Source: DATBJJ01 sp036556425 (GTDB taxonomy: Bacteria; Acidobacteriota; Vicinamibacteria; Vicinamibacterales; 2-12-FULL-66-21). From it: DNA of 64,000 nucleotides. Shown one piece after another: positions 15,699 through 24,700 of the stretch; within the stretch, counting starts at the first letter, position 1; every line of letters begins with the position of its first letter. A model generated the notes under the pieces. It saw only the letters and a list, made by a program, of their open reading frames with translations, was not told where the DNA came from and did not search any database. Location of the stretch: the NCBI GenBank assembly GCA_036556425.1, contig DATBJJ010000120.1, forward strand, positions 1-64,000, written 5' to 3'. The position numbers were made by a program, and so were the translations under genes.

Positions 15699-16322
15699 TC
15701 AGAACCCAATCAACACCCCCACCTTGAGCCCCACCGCTTCGATATCGGGATTGCGATCGCGTCCGGCGAACCCGCCGTTCGAGACGTGGATCCATTCGAG
15801 GCCGGCGAGGCCGTGGATGCTGCGGCGGAGGCGGACCGTGGCACCGGCGCCGCCGAGCGCGAGGTAGTTGAATCGCGTGCCGCGCGGCGGCACGAACGTG
15901 TCGGCGCCAGACACGCCGACTTTCAGCTCGAGAAACGCCGCCCAGCGCTGGCGATGGTAGACGCGGCAGCGAACGCCGAACGTGGCGCCCACGAGATACG
16001 CGTCCGTGCCGCGCTGCGAAACGAAGTACATCGGCCACGACGCAGTGAGTTGAAGGCCGTCGCGGAGGCCATACGTAAGGCCCGCGACGAGCGCCACCAT
16101 CTCTTCGTGCGAGATGTTGTAGTTCCACGCCTCGAGCGCGCCGTGGCCGCCAAGCTCCAGGTGCCAACCGCGCCGCGCGAATGGATCGTCGGCGGGGACA
16201 GGCCCGGGCGCCCATTGCGCGAGGGCGTTGCGGGGGACGGCCAGAGCGACGACCGCAGCGAACGAGGACGCGATGACGAGGAGCGCGAGCGGACGGTGCG
16301 ATATCGTAGGCGCCATGCGCAT
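15699..16322 (-). CDS. PagL-like lipid A 3-O-deacylase / acyloxyacyl hydrolase
   Basis: This 207-residue outer-membrane beta-barrel enzyme has a signal peptide (about residues 10-36, ending ALAQ). The C-terminal catalytic signature of PagL is clear: GLEWIHVSNGG (His 179, Ser 181) followed by NPDIEAVGLKVGV, and the chain ends in Phe as outer-membrane barrels do. It would remove an ester-linked acyl chain from lipid A. The start is ambiguous: the ATG at 16322 has a weak AGG 5 nt upstream, while the ATG at 16316 shares CATG with the divergent gene's start codon. It is convergent with the GT-C gene. Confidence 0.8.
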   Translation of the reverse strand: MRMAPTISHRPLALLVIASSFAAVVALAVPRNALAQWAPGPVPADDPFARRGWHLELGGHGALEAWNYNISHEEMVALVAGLTYGLRDGLQLTASWPMYFVSQRGTDAYLVGATFGVRCRVYHRQRWAAFLELKVGVSGADTFVPPRGTRFNYLALGGAGATVRLRRSIHGLAGLEWIHVSNGGFAGRDRNPDIEAVGLKVGVLIGF

Positions 16323-17385
16323 CGGCGCCTGGCATGTCTGCACAATGCTCATCGTGTTGGGAGGTGCGCCCGAAGCAGCCGCACAGGAGCATGTCACATT
16401 TCGGGCGGACGTTCTCTTCTACGGCGACAACACGGAGTTTCGAAATCCGTTCCGCGAGGGCGAGACGATTTTCGGCGTTGCCGCGCGCCCCTCGGTCGTG
16501 TTCGACGTCACCGATCGCGTCCGCCTGACGCTCGGCGCTTTCGGCAACATTCGCTTCGGCGATGACGACGCGTTCGAGCGCGCCCGGCCGGTCGTCACGC
16601 TGACGATCGCCGGCGCGCGATCGAAGTTCGTGCTCGGCACCCTGACGACGCCGAAGGCCGCGAAGCCGTCCGGTCCCGATCGCACCGGCCCGCACGGCCT
16701 GCTGCCGCCGATGCAGCGCGAGACTTTGGCCTTCGATCGCCCGTACGAGGCCGGGCTGGCGTGGACGTTCGAGGGCGAGCGACTTCGCCACGAACTGTGG
16801 ATCGATTGGCAGCGTCTCAACACGGCCGAGCATCGAGAGCGCTTCGACGCCGGTGCCGCTGCCGACATTCGACTCTCACCGGCGATCGCGATTCCGTTTC
16901 AGCTCCATATCGTCCACGAAGGCGGCCAGTTGTTCCCGTCAGGCCCGGTCGCCGACAGCTCCGCGCTCGCAACCGGCCTCGTGCTCGACGGAAAGATCCA
17001 TCGTCTCGATCGCGCGACTCTCGAGCTCTACGCGGCGGGCTCGCGCTTCGTGCCGGATCGATCCAGTCCGGATCGCACGCGCAACGGCGCCGCGTTCTTC
17101 GGACGGGCGTCCGCCGAACGCGGTCCCTGGCGCGGACACCTGATCGTGTGGCGCGGCAAGGACTTCATCAAGGATGAAGGGGATCCGAACTATCTCTCGA
17201 TGAGACGCGATGGCACGCGCTACCGCGGCATGCGCGACTACGCGGAAACCGGTCTCACGCGCTCGTTCACGCCGGCCAAGGACGTGATTCTCGAAGCATC
17301 CGCGAGGCTCCATCGCATCGAAGATCGCTACGAGTACTCGTTCCGCATTCTGGCGGCTGTCGCCGTCGCGGTGAAGCTTCGTTAG
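16315..17385 (+). CDS. Outer-membrane beta-barrel protein, function unknown
   Basis: This 356-residue protein has a signal peptide (MRIGAWHVCTMLIVLGGAPEA, cleavage near AAAQ) and a body of alternating amphipathic strands with aromatic girdles, such as VTFRADVLFYGDN, RLTLGAFGNIRFG and RHELWIDWQRLN, consistent with a porin-like barrel. It does not match a family I can name. The start sits 7 nt after a -10-like TATCGT (16302-16307) with no Shine-Dalgarno, so its mRNA may be leaderless. The start codon overlaps that of the divergent PagL-like gene. The stop overlaps the stop of the next gene by 4 bp. Confidence 0.7.
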   Translation: MRIGAWHVCTMLIVLGGAPEAAAQEHVTFRADVLFYGDNTEFRNPFREGETIFGVAARPSVVFDVTDRVRLTLGAFGNIRFGDDDAFERARPVVTLTIAGARSKFVLGTLTTPKAAKPSGPDRTGPHGLLPPMQRETLAFDRPYEAGLAWTFEGERLRHELWIDWQRLNTAEHRERFDAGAAADIRLSPAIAIPFQLHIVHEGGQLFPSGPVADSSALATGLVLDGKIHRLDRATLELYAAGSRFVPDRSSPDRTRNGAAFFGRASAERGPWRGHLIVWRGKDFIKDEGDPNYLSMRRDGTRYRGMRDYAETGLTRSFTPAKDVILEASARLHRIEDRYEYSFRILAAVAVAVKLR

Positions 17386-17996
17386 TACCGGAAAACGACG
17401 CCGACGCTGGCGTTCCAGTAACTGAGCTGAACGCGGCCGAGCGCGATCTGTTCTTCGCTCGTGCTTGGCCTGAGGTTGCTGAAGTACCGCAGATCGAATC
17501 GCAGGCCGGCGCGATCCGTGAGGAAGCCGACGGCTCCGCCGCCGACGTTGTATCCCAGGAGATTCGTCTTCACCGGAAGCAGATTGAATTCGTCCTTCGA
17601 CGAGGCGTTCAACAGGCCGAGGCCGCCGGACACGTACGGGCGCAGTCCGTATTCCGTCCACTTCCGCGGCGTCGCGAGGACGACGTTGCCCATGAGCGCG
17701 AACGCGCGGCTCGACACGACGTCCGGGCGGTCGGGCGGCGGATTGTCCTGCTGAAAGAATCCAGGCGTGTAGAGAGCCAGGCCTTCGACGCCGATCGGTC
17801 CGGCGCCCAGCATCGTGACCGCCGCGCCTACGCTCCAATCGGCCTTGCCGACCGCGCTCTCGTTGTCGAGCAGCGTCGTCTCGCCGTGAAACGTGATGCC
17901 GAGGAACGGAGCGATTTGCCAGTCCGCCGCAGCCCGCGCAGGGAGACCCGGAATCAGGATTCCGACACAGATCAGAATTCTGATTGACGCTCGCAC
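17382..17996 (-). CDS. Outer-membrane beta-barrel protein (OmpW/OmpX-like)
   Basis: This 204-residue small barrel has the signal peptide MRASIRILICVGILIPGLPARAA. Strands such as WQIAPFLGITFHGE, YVSGGLGLLNASS and LRFDLRYFSNL alternate polar and hydrophobic residues, and the chain ends in VFRY with the aromatic terminus used by the BAM complex. The size fits an 8-strand barrel. The function is unknown. It lies 6 bp from the next minus-strand gene (serine-hydrolase-like), so the two may be co-transcribed. Confidence 0.75.
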   Translation of the reverse strand: MRASIRILICVGILIPGLPARAAADWQIAPFLGITFHGETTLLDNESAVGKADWSVGAAVTMLGAGPIGVEGLALYTPGFFQQDNPPPDRPDVVSSRAFALMGNVVLATPRKWTEYGLRPYVSGGLGLLNASSKDEFNLLPVKTNLLGYNVGGGAVGFLTDRAGLRFDLRYFSNLRPSTSEEQIALGRVQLSYWNASVGVVFRY

Positions 17997-18002
17997 GAGG
18001 GA

Positions 18003-19064
18003 TCAGGTGTAGAGACGAAGGAAGAGCGTGGCGAACAGCGATTTGGTGACGTCGCCGGCATCGAGCTGGAACGGCGCGCTCAAGCCGTCGCTGTTGGCCA
18101 GGAGAATCAACGTGAGGTCGCGCTGCGGGAGCTTCACGATGAGCGACGAGTACGCGTTGGCGATCAATCCGAAGTGCCAGACCACCGGCTCGCCGCGATA
18201 GGTCTGCACGAACCACCCCAATCCCATGGGCATCGGCGCGCCGAGCGCGCTCGGGCTCGGCGTCCATGCCATCGCGAGCGTCTCGTCGTGCAGCAGGATC
18301 TCGCGATCGAGCGCCGCGTCGAACCGTGCGAGATCGCGGACCGTCGACACGAGACCGCTCGCGGCGTTGATGCCTTCCGGCTGGAGCTCCGTGCGCGTGA
18401 GGCGTCCGCGCTTGTCGACCTTGTACGGAATCGCCATCCGTTCGAGCACGCGACGATAGCGATCGAGGACCTCGTTCGCGAAGATGCGCTCGGGCAGGAC
18501 GCTGGCGCTCGTGAGATCGCGTCCCGGCACCGAATCCTTCATCGCGAGACGCTCGAGCACGCTGACCGCGACGCTCTTGCGATACGGCTGCGGAACGCAC
18601 GCCTCGACGACTTGCGTCAGGCGCGAATAGCGATCTGGATCGTAGTGGAACTCTTCGCCGTTGTTCGCGGACGTGTGATTCAACACCTGGCGGATCGTCG
18701 CGTTCTGCTCGGAGACGCTTCCGCCGTGGCGCCGAATCGGATCGTCGACGTCGAGGCGCCGCTGTTCGGCGCACTGCAGCAGCAGCACCGAAGCGATCGT
18801 CTGGCTGAGATCCGCAATGGGGTACGGCGTATCGGGCGTTGCGCGGATGCGCGATTCCTGGTTCTGAAAACCAAGCCCGCGCTCCCACACGATCTGTCCG
18901 TCCTGGACGAGCGCAGCGGACATTCCGGGAATCCCCGCTTGCACCCTGAGCGCTTCGAGATAGCTCTCGAACGGGATCAGGGCATTCGTCTGGGCCTGGC
19001 GTGCGAGGACGCCAGGTGCAGTGAGTGTCAAACAGGCGATGAGCAGGGCAAGTTTTGCACGCAC
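18003..19064 (-). CDS. Beta-lactamase/PBP-fold protein with lost catalytic residues
   Basis: This 353-residue exported protein has the class C beta-lactamase / serine-hydrolase fold: IPGMSAALVQDGQIVWERGLGFQN, then PYPIADLSQTIASVLLLQC, RLDVDDPI, IRQVLNHTSA and a late VVWHFG. In active members the second block reads IASxxKT; here it is IADLSQT, so the nucleophile Ser is Asp 85 and the general-base Lys is Gln 88. The YxN motif is also altered (Y141-D-P). The HxG motif is kept. It is therefore probably a non-catalytic binding or regulatory member. The reading frame is intact and length normal, so this is not a decaying pseudogene by obvious signs. Confidence 0.8.
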   Translation of the reverse strand: MRAKLALLIACLTLTAPGVLARQAQTNALIPFESYLEALRVQAGIPGMSAALVQDGQIVWERGLGFQNQESRIRATPDTPYPIADLSQTIASVLLLQCAEQRRLDVDDPIRRHGGSVSEQNATIRQVLNHTSANNGEEFHYDPDRYSRLTQVVEACVPQPYRKSVAVSVLERLAMKDSVPGRDLTSASVLPERIFANEVLDRYRRVLERMAIPYKVDKRGRLTRTELQPEGINAASGLVSTVRDLARFDAALDREILLHDETLAMAWTPSPSALGAPMPMGLGWFVQTYRGEPVVWHFGLIANAYSSLIVKLPQRDLTLILLANSDGLSAPFQLDAGDVTKSLFATLFLRLYT

Positions 19065-19118
19065 GGCTGGCCGGAAGCCTCTAGTTTAACCTAGGTCGGC
19101 CGTTCGGCGGGGAGGCGG

Positions 19119-22115
19119 CTAATGGATGATTTCGGCGAGGGCGCCGCGGCCGCCGAGCGAGTCCAGATGGTGCTCGTCGATGGACTGCTCGAGCCGGGTG
19201 AAGGTGCGCTCGTAACGCATCCGGGCGCGCCGGGCCGAGTCGTGCTGGGCCGTTCGCTCGAGGAGCGTGGCGGTGACCGCTTCGATGCGCCAGGAGGCGA
19301 GCGGCGCCTCGATGCCGCGGGTCTCGCGGCGCGCCTGCCGCAGGTGGCGCTCGGCGTCGGCGAACGCGTCGCGCTCGATCGCGACTTGCGCGGCGGCAAC
19401 GTGTACGCGCCCGCGCCAGGTCCGCTCCGGCATGCGCGTGGCTTCGCCCTGCGCGAGCTCTGCTTCGCGGGCCGCCCCCTCGAGGTCACCGCGCTTCATC
19501 GCGAGCTCCGAGAGATACATGTGGAGCTGCGCCTTCCAGAACCAATCGAGCACCAATCGCTCGCGGTTGTACCAATCCCTCAAGCGCCACAGATCGCGCT
19601 CGGCGTCGTCGAGGCGTCCTTGTCCCAACGCGGACGCGCCGCCGATGACGAGCGACATCTGCAGCGGATACGTGCAGCCGACGAAGCCGTCGATGAGCGC
19701 GCGATCGACGAGACTCAACCGGCGCGCCTCGTCCCAGCGCTGCCCTTCGAGCGCGATCCACGCTTGCAGCAGCCGCATGGACACCGCGTAGTGCGTGCGG
19801 CCGCTCTTGTCGCCGATCGCGGCGCCTTCGGCGGCGACGTCGATCGCGTCGCCCCATCGGCCGAGGTGCAGCGCGGCGAGACCGAGCAGGTAGTAGCAAT
19901 GAATCGAGTCCGAGAGATTGCCGCTCCGCAGCGCCGACGGCAGGAGCCTGCGGCCCGTGGTCCACGCGTGTCCGTACGCGGACCGCCACACCTGCAGGAA
20001 GAGCAGACGGATCGCGAGCGAACGATAGTCGTCGGTTCCCGTTCGCGGCAGCGCGCGCCAGATGTCGAAGCAGCGATCCGCGATCGCGTCGGACCAGCCG
20101 TCGAAGGTCAGCTCGGTGATGCCCGCCGTGACAGCGGCGGATGCCGCCAGCGTTTCGTCGGTCGCGAGCGACGCGGCCTCGCTGATTTGCCGCGCGAGCG
20201 TGAGCGACTCGCTCTGTGAGATGCCGGCCTGCGCTTCGGACAACGCGAGCAGCGCGCGAATGCGATCGTTCGGCCGGCGCTCGTCTTCGGCGCGCCGGAC
20301 GACGCGAGCGAACGTCTCGATCGCGAGCGGCGCGTCGCCGGAGGCGAGTTGCGCCTGACCGAGCTCGATGAGCAGCGGCATCTCGACGCGATGCCGCTCC
20401 TCGGCAGGGAGGTGCGCGGCATGCGCCACCGCGCCGTGCAGGAGCGCGGTCGCCTCCTGCGGCGTGTACCGCTTGCGCGCGTTGTCGGCGGCGAGCCGGA
20501 AGTACCGTGCCGCGCGCGCGTGATCGCCCGCGCCATGGAAATAGCAGGCGAGATCGCACGCGACTTCCTGCTCGCGCCCCTGGAACAACCGCTCCGTCGC
20601 GAGGCCGGCGCGGAGATGCGCGTTCGCGCGTGCCGCCGCGTCGCTGCGATCGAACACGATCTCCTGGAAGAGACCGTGCTTGAACCGGTACAACGGGCTG
20701 AACATGCCGTTGGCCAGCTCGATCACGCCTTCGCGCGTGATGAAGCGATCGCGCCGCGCGAGCGCCTCGAGGACCGGCTCGAGCGTCAGCTCGTTCGTGT
20801 TCGCGGCCTGCGCCGTCATCCACAGCGAGAACTCGACGCCGATCACGCTCGCCGCGGCAATTGCAGCGCGCTCGTCCGGGGCGAGCTCGTCGAGCTCGCG
20901 CGTCACGGCCGTCGCGAAGCTCGCCGGGATCGTGGCGTCCAGCGCCTCCGGCGAGATCTCGAGGCGCCATCCGTTGTCGCCCGCGGTGATGTGTCCACGG
21001 CGCACGAGATGAGCGACGGCGGTGGCGAGGAAGAGCGGATTGCCGTGCGTCGCGCGATACAGGATCGTCGACGCGCGGCTCGAAATCTCCTCGCCGAACC
21101 GCTCGTCGAGATATTGGTCGACGTCCTGCTGCGTGAATGGCTGCAGGCGGATGTGCGTCGCGCCCGCGTGCGCGGAGAGATCCGCTTGCGCACGCCGCAG
21201 CGCGCCAGCCGACGGCGTGGCATCGGGCGGACGGCTCGTCGCGAGGATCAGCAGCTTCGCGCGATCGGGCCGCTGGCCGAGCGTATTGATGATCTCGATC
21301 GTCGCGGGATCGGCCCAGTGGATGTCCTCGATCCACAGGACGAGCAGCGATTGCTCGGCAATGGCCTCGATCGCGGTGACGATCTCGCGCAGCATGCGCG
21401 AGGCAGGCACGACGTGCGCGGCGCCGATCGGTGCGCGCCAGCCGTCGCCGGCAATCTGTGGCAGCCGCGGCAGCCAGCTCGGCGCGTGCTTCGCGAGCAC
21501 CGTTCTGATCGAGTCGTCGTCGACCGATCGCCCGAGACGATTCAGGATCTCCACGATCGGCGCGTAGGGTTCGGAGGGACCTGAGACTTTCGCGCAGTTC
21601 GCCCACGCCGCGCGCATCGCGTGACGCGTCGCGGCCGCGCGAAGGAACGCTTCGCACAGCGACGTCTTTCCGATTCCGCCTTCGCCGTTCACGAACACGA
21701 CGCGCCTGTTCGACGCGGCGGCCGCGTCGAACGCCGTCAGCAGCAGCTCCATCTCTGCGTCCCGGCCGACGAAGATCGGCGGCGCCGCGGGCACGGGCAA
21801 ATCGGTCGGCGCTTCGACGACGGGCGCGATGAAGATGTAGCCGCGCTTGACGATGCTGCGGATGTACTGCGGCCTCACCGGATCGTCGCCGAGCGCGCGG
21901 CGGATCTCGCCGACGAGCACCTTGACGTTGTCGGGATGGACGTAGGTGTCGGGCCAAACGGCGCCGAGCAGCGCGTCCTTCGACACGACGTGCCCGGCAT
22001 GCTCGACGAGCACGCGCAGAATCTCGACGGCTTTGCGGGTGAGCGGCACGCGCGCGTCGCCGCACCAGAGGGAATGTCCCGAAACGTCTAGGCGGAAGGG
22101 AGCAAAATACTTCAC
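19119..22115 (-). CDS. Winged-helix / NB-ATPase / TPR transcriptional regulator
   Basis: This 998-residue cytoplasmic regulator has an OmpR/CadC-type winged helix (about 1-100; VKVLVGEIRRALGDD and RGYIFIAP), a P-loop ATPase (Walker A GEGGIGKT at 144-151; Walker B LLVLWIEDIHWADP) and a long helical TPR-like region (about 550-998). This architecture is shared with MalT/AfsR-like STAND regulators that switch on ligand binding. It starts with GTG at 22115. It is divergent from a TonB receptor gene, which makes that receptor a likely target. The gap holds an 11-bp-spaced direct repeat that could be an operator. A shorter paralogue lies at 26758-28272. Confidence 0.88.
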   Translation of the reverse strand: MKYFAPFRLDVSGHSLWCGDARVPLTRKAVEILRVLVEHAGHVVSKDALLGAVWPDTYVHPDNVKVLVGEIRRALGDDPVRPQYIRSIVKRGYIFIAPVVEAPTDLPVPAAPPIFVGRDAEMELLLTAFDAAAASNRRVVFVNGEGGIGKTSLCEAFLRAAATRHAMRAAWANCAKVSGPSEPYAPIVEILNRLGRSVDDDSIRTVLAKHAPSWLPRLPQIAGDGWRAPIGAAHVVPASRMLREIVTAIEAIAEQSLLVLWIEDIHWADPATIEIINTLGQRPDRAKLLILATSRPPDATPSAGALRRAQADLSAHAGATHIRLQPFTQQDVDQYLDERFGEEISSRASTILYRATHGNPLFLATAVAHLVRRGHITAGDNGWRLEISPEALDATIPASFATAVTRELDELAPDERAAIAAASVIGVEFSLWMTAQAANTNELTLEPVLEALARRDRFITREGVIELANGMFSPLYRFKHGLFQEIVFDRSDAAARANAHLRAGLATERLFQGREQEVACDLACYFHGAGDHARAARYFRLAADNARKRYTPQEATALLHGAVAHAAHLPAEERHRVEMPLLIELGQAQLASGDAPLAIETFARVVRRAEDERRPNDRIRALLALSEAQAGISQSESLTLARQISEAASLATDETLAASAAVTAGITELTFDGWSDAIADRCFDIWRALPRTGTDDYRSLAIRLLFLQVWRSAYGHAWTTGRRLLPSALRSGNLSDSIHCYYLLGLAALHLGRWGDAIDVAAEGAAIGDKSGRTHYAVSMRLLQAWIALEGQRWDEARRLSLVDRALIDGFVGCTYPLQMSLVIGGASALGQGRLDDAERDLWRLRDWYNRERLVLDWFWKAQLHMYLSELAMKRGDLEGAAREAELAQGEATRMPERTWRGRVHVAAAQVAIERDAFADAERHLRQARRETRGIEAPLASWRIEAVTATLLERTAQHDSARRARMRYERTFTRLEQSIDEHHLDSLGGRGALAEIIH

Positions 22116-22177
22116 GTCCGGTCCGTATTGTGAACGTACAGGTTCTACAAAAGGCCGGCCGGGCCGGGATTTTCCGC

Positions 22178-22198
22178 AAATCCTACCAAAATCCTACC
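22178..22198. promoter_or_regulatory. Tandem AAATCCTACC direct repeat, candidate winged-helix operator
   Basis: AAATCCTACC occurs at 22178-22187 and again at 22189-22198, an exact 11-bp period in the 177-bp divergent gap between the winged-helix regulator and the TonB receptor. OmpR/PhoB-type winged helices bind direct repeats spaced by 10-11 bp, one monomer per repeat. The spacing and position make it a plausible autoregulatory and receptor operator; this is inference. Confidence 0.4.
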
Positions 22199-22292
22199 GG
22201 CAATCGCCGGTACTCGCGCCGCGTCCACCAAGATCGTTAGTCCGCGACATAATGCGAAATCCGGGCGGCGGCGGCGCGCGTAGTTCAGACGA

Positions 22293-24653
22293 ATGACCCG
22301 AATCAACCGAGCCATCCAAGCGGTCGTGGCGATTGCCATCGTCATGAGTGCGTCCGCGACGTGGCCGGCCGCCGCCGAAGCACGACAAGCAGCCATTCGT
22401 GGCGCGATCACCGATCCGAACGGCGGTCCGCTTCCTGGCGTCACGGTCGAGGCATACCGCGTGGGCGGCGATCAGCGTCGCTCCGTCGCCATGACGTCGC
22501 CCGACGGACGGTACGAACTGATCGGCCTTCACCCAGGGACGTATCAGCTCCGCGCGACGCTGTTGAACTTCGCGACGTTCTCCAGGCGCGCTGTGGTGAG
22601 CAGCGATGCGCCCATCACGATCGATGCAACGCTGACGCTCGCGATCAACGCGGACGTGACGGTCACGGCGCGCGGCTCGTTCGTCAATCTCGCGGACGTC
22701 CCAAACCCCGAAGCAAGCTTGATCGGCGTCGCCTTCGCGTCGTCGCAGGGCGCGGTCACCGCGGCGCAGCTCGAGGCGCGTCCGACGATGCGCACGGGAG
22801 AAGTGTTGGAGACCGTGCCGGGCGTCGTCATCAGTCAGCACAGCGGCGAGGGCAAGGCGAATCAGTACTACTTGCGCGGGTTCAACCTCGATCACGGCAC
22901 CGACTTCGCGACGACGGTGGCTGGCGTGCCGGTCAACCTGCCGACGCACGCGCACGGGCACGGCTACTCGGACGCGAACTTCCTCATTCCGGAACTGGTC
23001 AGCGGCGTTCAGTACTCGAAGGGTCCGTACTTCGCCGATCAAGGAGATTTCTCCTCGGCGGGGTCGGCCAACATCAACTACACCGATTCGCTCAGTCGCA
23101 TGTTGGTGCGCGTGAGCGGCGGCGAAGACGGATGGGCCCGTGCGCTCGTCGCGGATTCCCCGCGCGTCGGCGGGGGACGGTTGCTATACGCGTTCGAGTT
23201 GGGCCGCAACGACGGACCGTGGACGCGCCCCGATGACTACAGAAAGCTCAATGGCGTACTACGATACAGCCGCGGCGATTCGCGAAACGGCCTCTCGCTG
23301 ACGGGAATGGCGTATCGGGCGCTGTGGAACTCGACGGATCAGATTCCGCAGCGTGCGATTGATGCCGGCGCGATCGATCGCTTTGGCGGAATCGACGGCA
23401 CCGACGGCGGCGATACGGGTCGTTACTCACTCGCGTTCGATTGGCAGCGATCGGGCGTCGCCAGCGTGACGCGCGCGACCGCGTATGGATTCCGGTACGG
23501 CCTCGACCTCTTCTCGAACTTCACGTACTTCCTCGACGACGAAGACAACGGCGATCAGTTCGAGCAGAAGGACCGCCGGTTCGTCAGCGGCGGCCGTGTG
23601 ACGCACCGCCGCCTCGGCACGTGGCGCGGACGAACGGTTCAGCAGACGTTTGGCGCGCAAATCAGGAACGACGACATCGGCACGGTCGGTCTCTATCACA
23701 CACGCGCGAGAAACCGATTGTCCACGGTCCGCGAGGATGCGGTTCTGCAGACGAGCGGCGCGGTGTTCTATCAGAATCAGTATCAGTGGTCGCGATTTCT
23801 GCGGAGCGAGCTTGGCCTTCGCGCCGACGTCTATCGTTTCCGCGTTCGCAGCGACACGCCGGTCAACTCGGGATCGTCTGCGGCCGGGATACTCAGCCCA
23901 AAGGCGGGCGTCGTGCTTGGACCGTTCACGGGCACGGAGCTCTATCTGAACGCCGGCACCGGCTTTCACAGCAACGACGCGCGCGGCGCCACGATTGCGA
24001 TCGATCCGGCGACCGGACTGCCGGCGTCACGAGTGACGCCGCTCGTGCGCGCGACCGGCTCGGAGATTGGGCTGCGAAGCGTCGCGCTCCGCCGCACGCA
24101 AGTGACGTTCGCGCTTTGGACGCTCGCTCTCGAGTCCGAGCTGTTGTTCATCGGCGATGCAGGGACCACGGAGGCGAGCCGGCCGAGCCGGCGGACCGGC
24201 ATCGAGGCAACGGTGTATCACAGCCCTGCGACCTGGCTCACGTTCGATGCGGATCTCGCGTTGTCGCGAGCCCGATTCACCGATGGCGACGCGGCCGGCG
24301 ATCGCATTCCGGGATCGGTCGAGACGGTGATCTCCGCCGGCGCTGCGGTGAAAAACGTCAGGGGATTGTTCGGGAGCGCACGGCTCCGATATCTCGGGCC
24401 GCGCGCGCTGACCGAGGGCAACACGGTCCGATCGCGGGGGACGAGCCTCGTCAACACACAAGCGGGTTATCGCATCACGGACCACGTGAGCGTCGTCCTC
24501 GACGTCTTCAACGTCGGAAACTCGCAGGTCAGCGACATCGACTATCTGTATGCGTCGCGCTTGCGCGGCGAGCCATCCGGCGGGATCGAAGACATCCATC
24601 TGCACCCCGCGCTTCCGCGCACGGCGCGCTTTAGCCTGCAGTTCGATTTCTGA
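22293..24653 (+). CDS. TonB-dependent receptor with carboxypeptidase-regulatory domain
   Basis: This 786-residue outer-membrane transporter has a signal peptide (to about residue 31, AEARQ), a CarboxypepD_reg domain (about 34-115; AIRGAITDPNGGPLPGVTVEA), a plug (about 150-270; VLETVPGVVISQHSGEGKANQYYLRGFNLDHGTD in broken form) and a 22-strand barrel ending in SLQFDF. The plug contains THAHGHGYSDANFLIPE, a His-rich segment found in a subset of receptors for metal or small-molecule ligands. The substrate is unknown. It is divergent from the large winged-helix regulator, its probable controller. No clear Shine-Dalgarno precedes the ATG. Confidence 0.9.
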   Translation: MTRINRAIQAVVAIAIVMSASATWPAAAEARQAAIRGAITDPNGGPLPGVTVEAYRVGGDQRRSVAMTSPDGRYELIGLHPGTYQLRATLLNFATFSRRAVVSSDAPITIDATLTLAINADVTVTARGSFVNLADVPNPEASLIGVAFASSQGAVTAAQLEARPTMRTGEVLETVPGVVISQHSGEGKANQYYLRGFNLDHGTDFATTVAGVPVNLPTHAHGHGYSDANFLIPELVSGVQYSKGPYFADQGDFSSAGSANINYTDSLSRMLVRVSGGEDGWARALVADSPRVGGGRLLYAFELGRNDGPWTRPDDYRKLNGVLRYSRGDSRNGLSLTGMAYRALWNSTDQIPQRAIDAGAIDRFGGIDGTDGGDTGRYSLAFDWQRSGVASVTRATAYGFRYGLDLFSNFTYFLDDEDNGDQFEQKDRRFVSGGRVTHRRLGTWRGRTVQQTFGAQIRNDDIGTVGLYHTRARNRLSTVREDAVLQTSGAVFYQNQYQWSRFLRSELGLRADVYRFRVRSDTPVNSGSSAAGILSPKAGVVLGPFTGTELYLNAGTGFHSNDARGATIAIDPATGLPASRVTPLVRATGSEIGLRSVALRRTQVTFALWTLALESELLFIGDAGTTEASRPSRRTGIEATVYHSPATWLTFDADLALSRARFTDGDAAGDRIPGSVETVISAGAAVKNVRGLFGSARLRYLGPRALTEGNTVRSRGTSLVNTQAGYRITDHVSVVLDVFNVGNSQVSDIDYLYASRLRGEPSGGIEDIHLHPALPRTARFSLQFDF

Positions 24654-24700
24654 GTTGTAGCCTCAGGCCTACGCCACGCAGTGTCAATCCATTCCCACTA

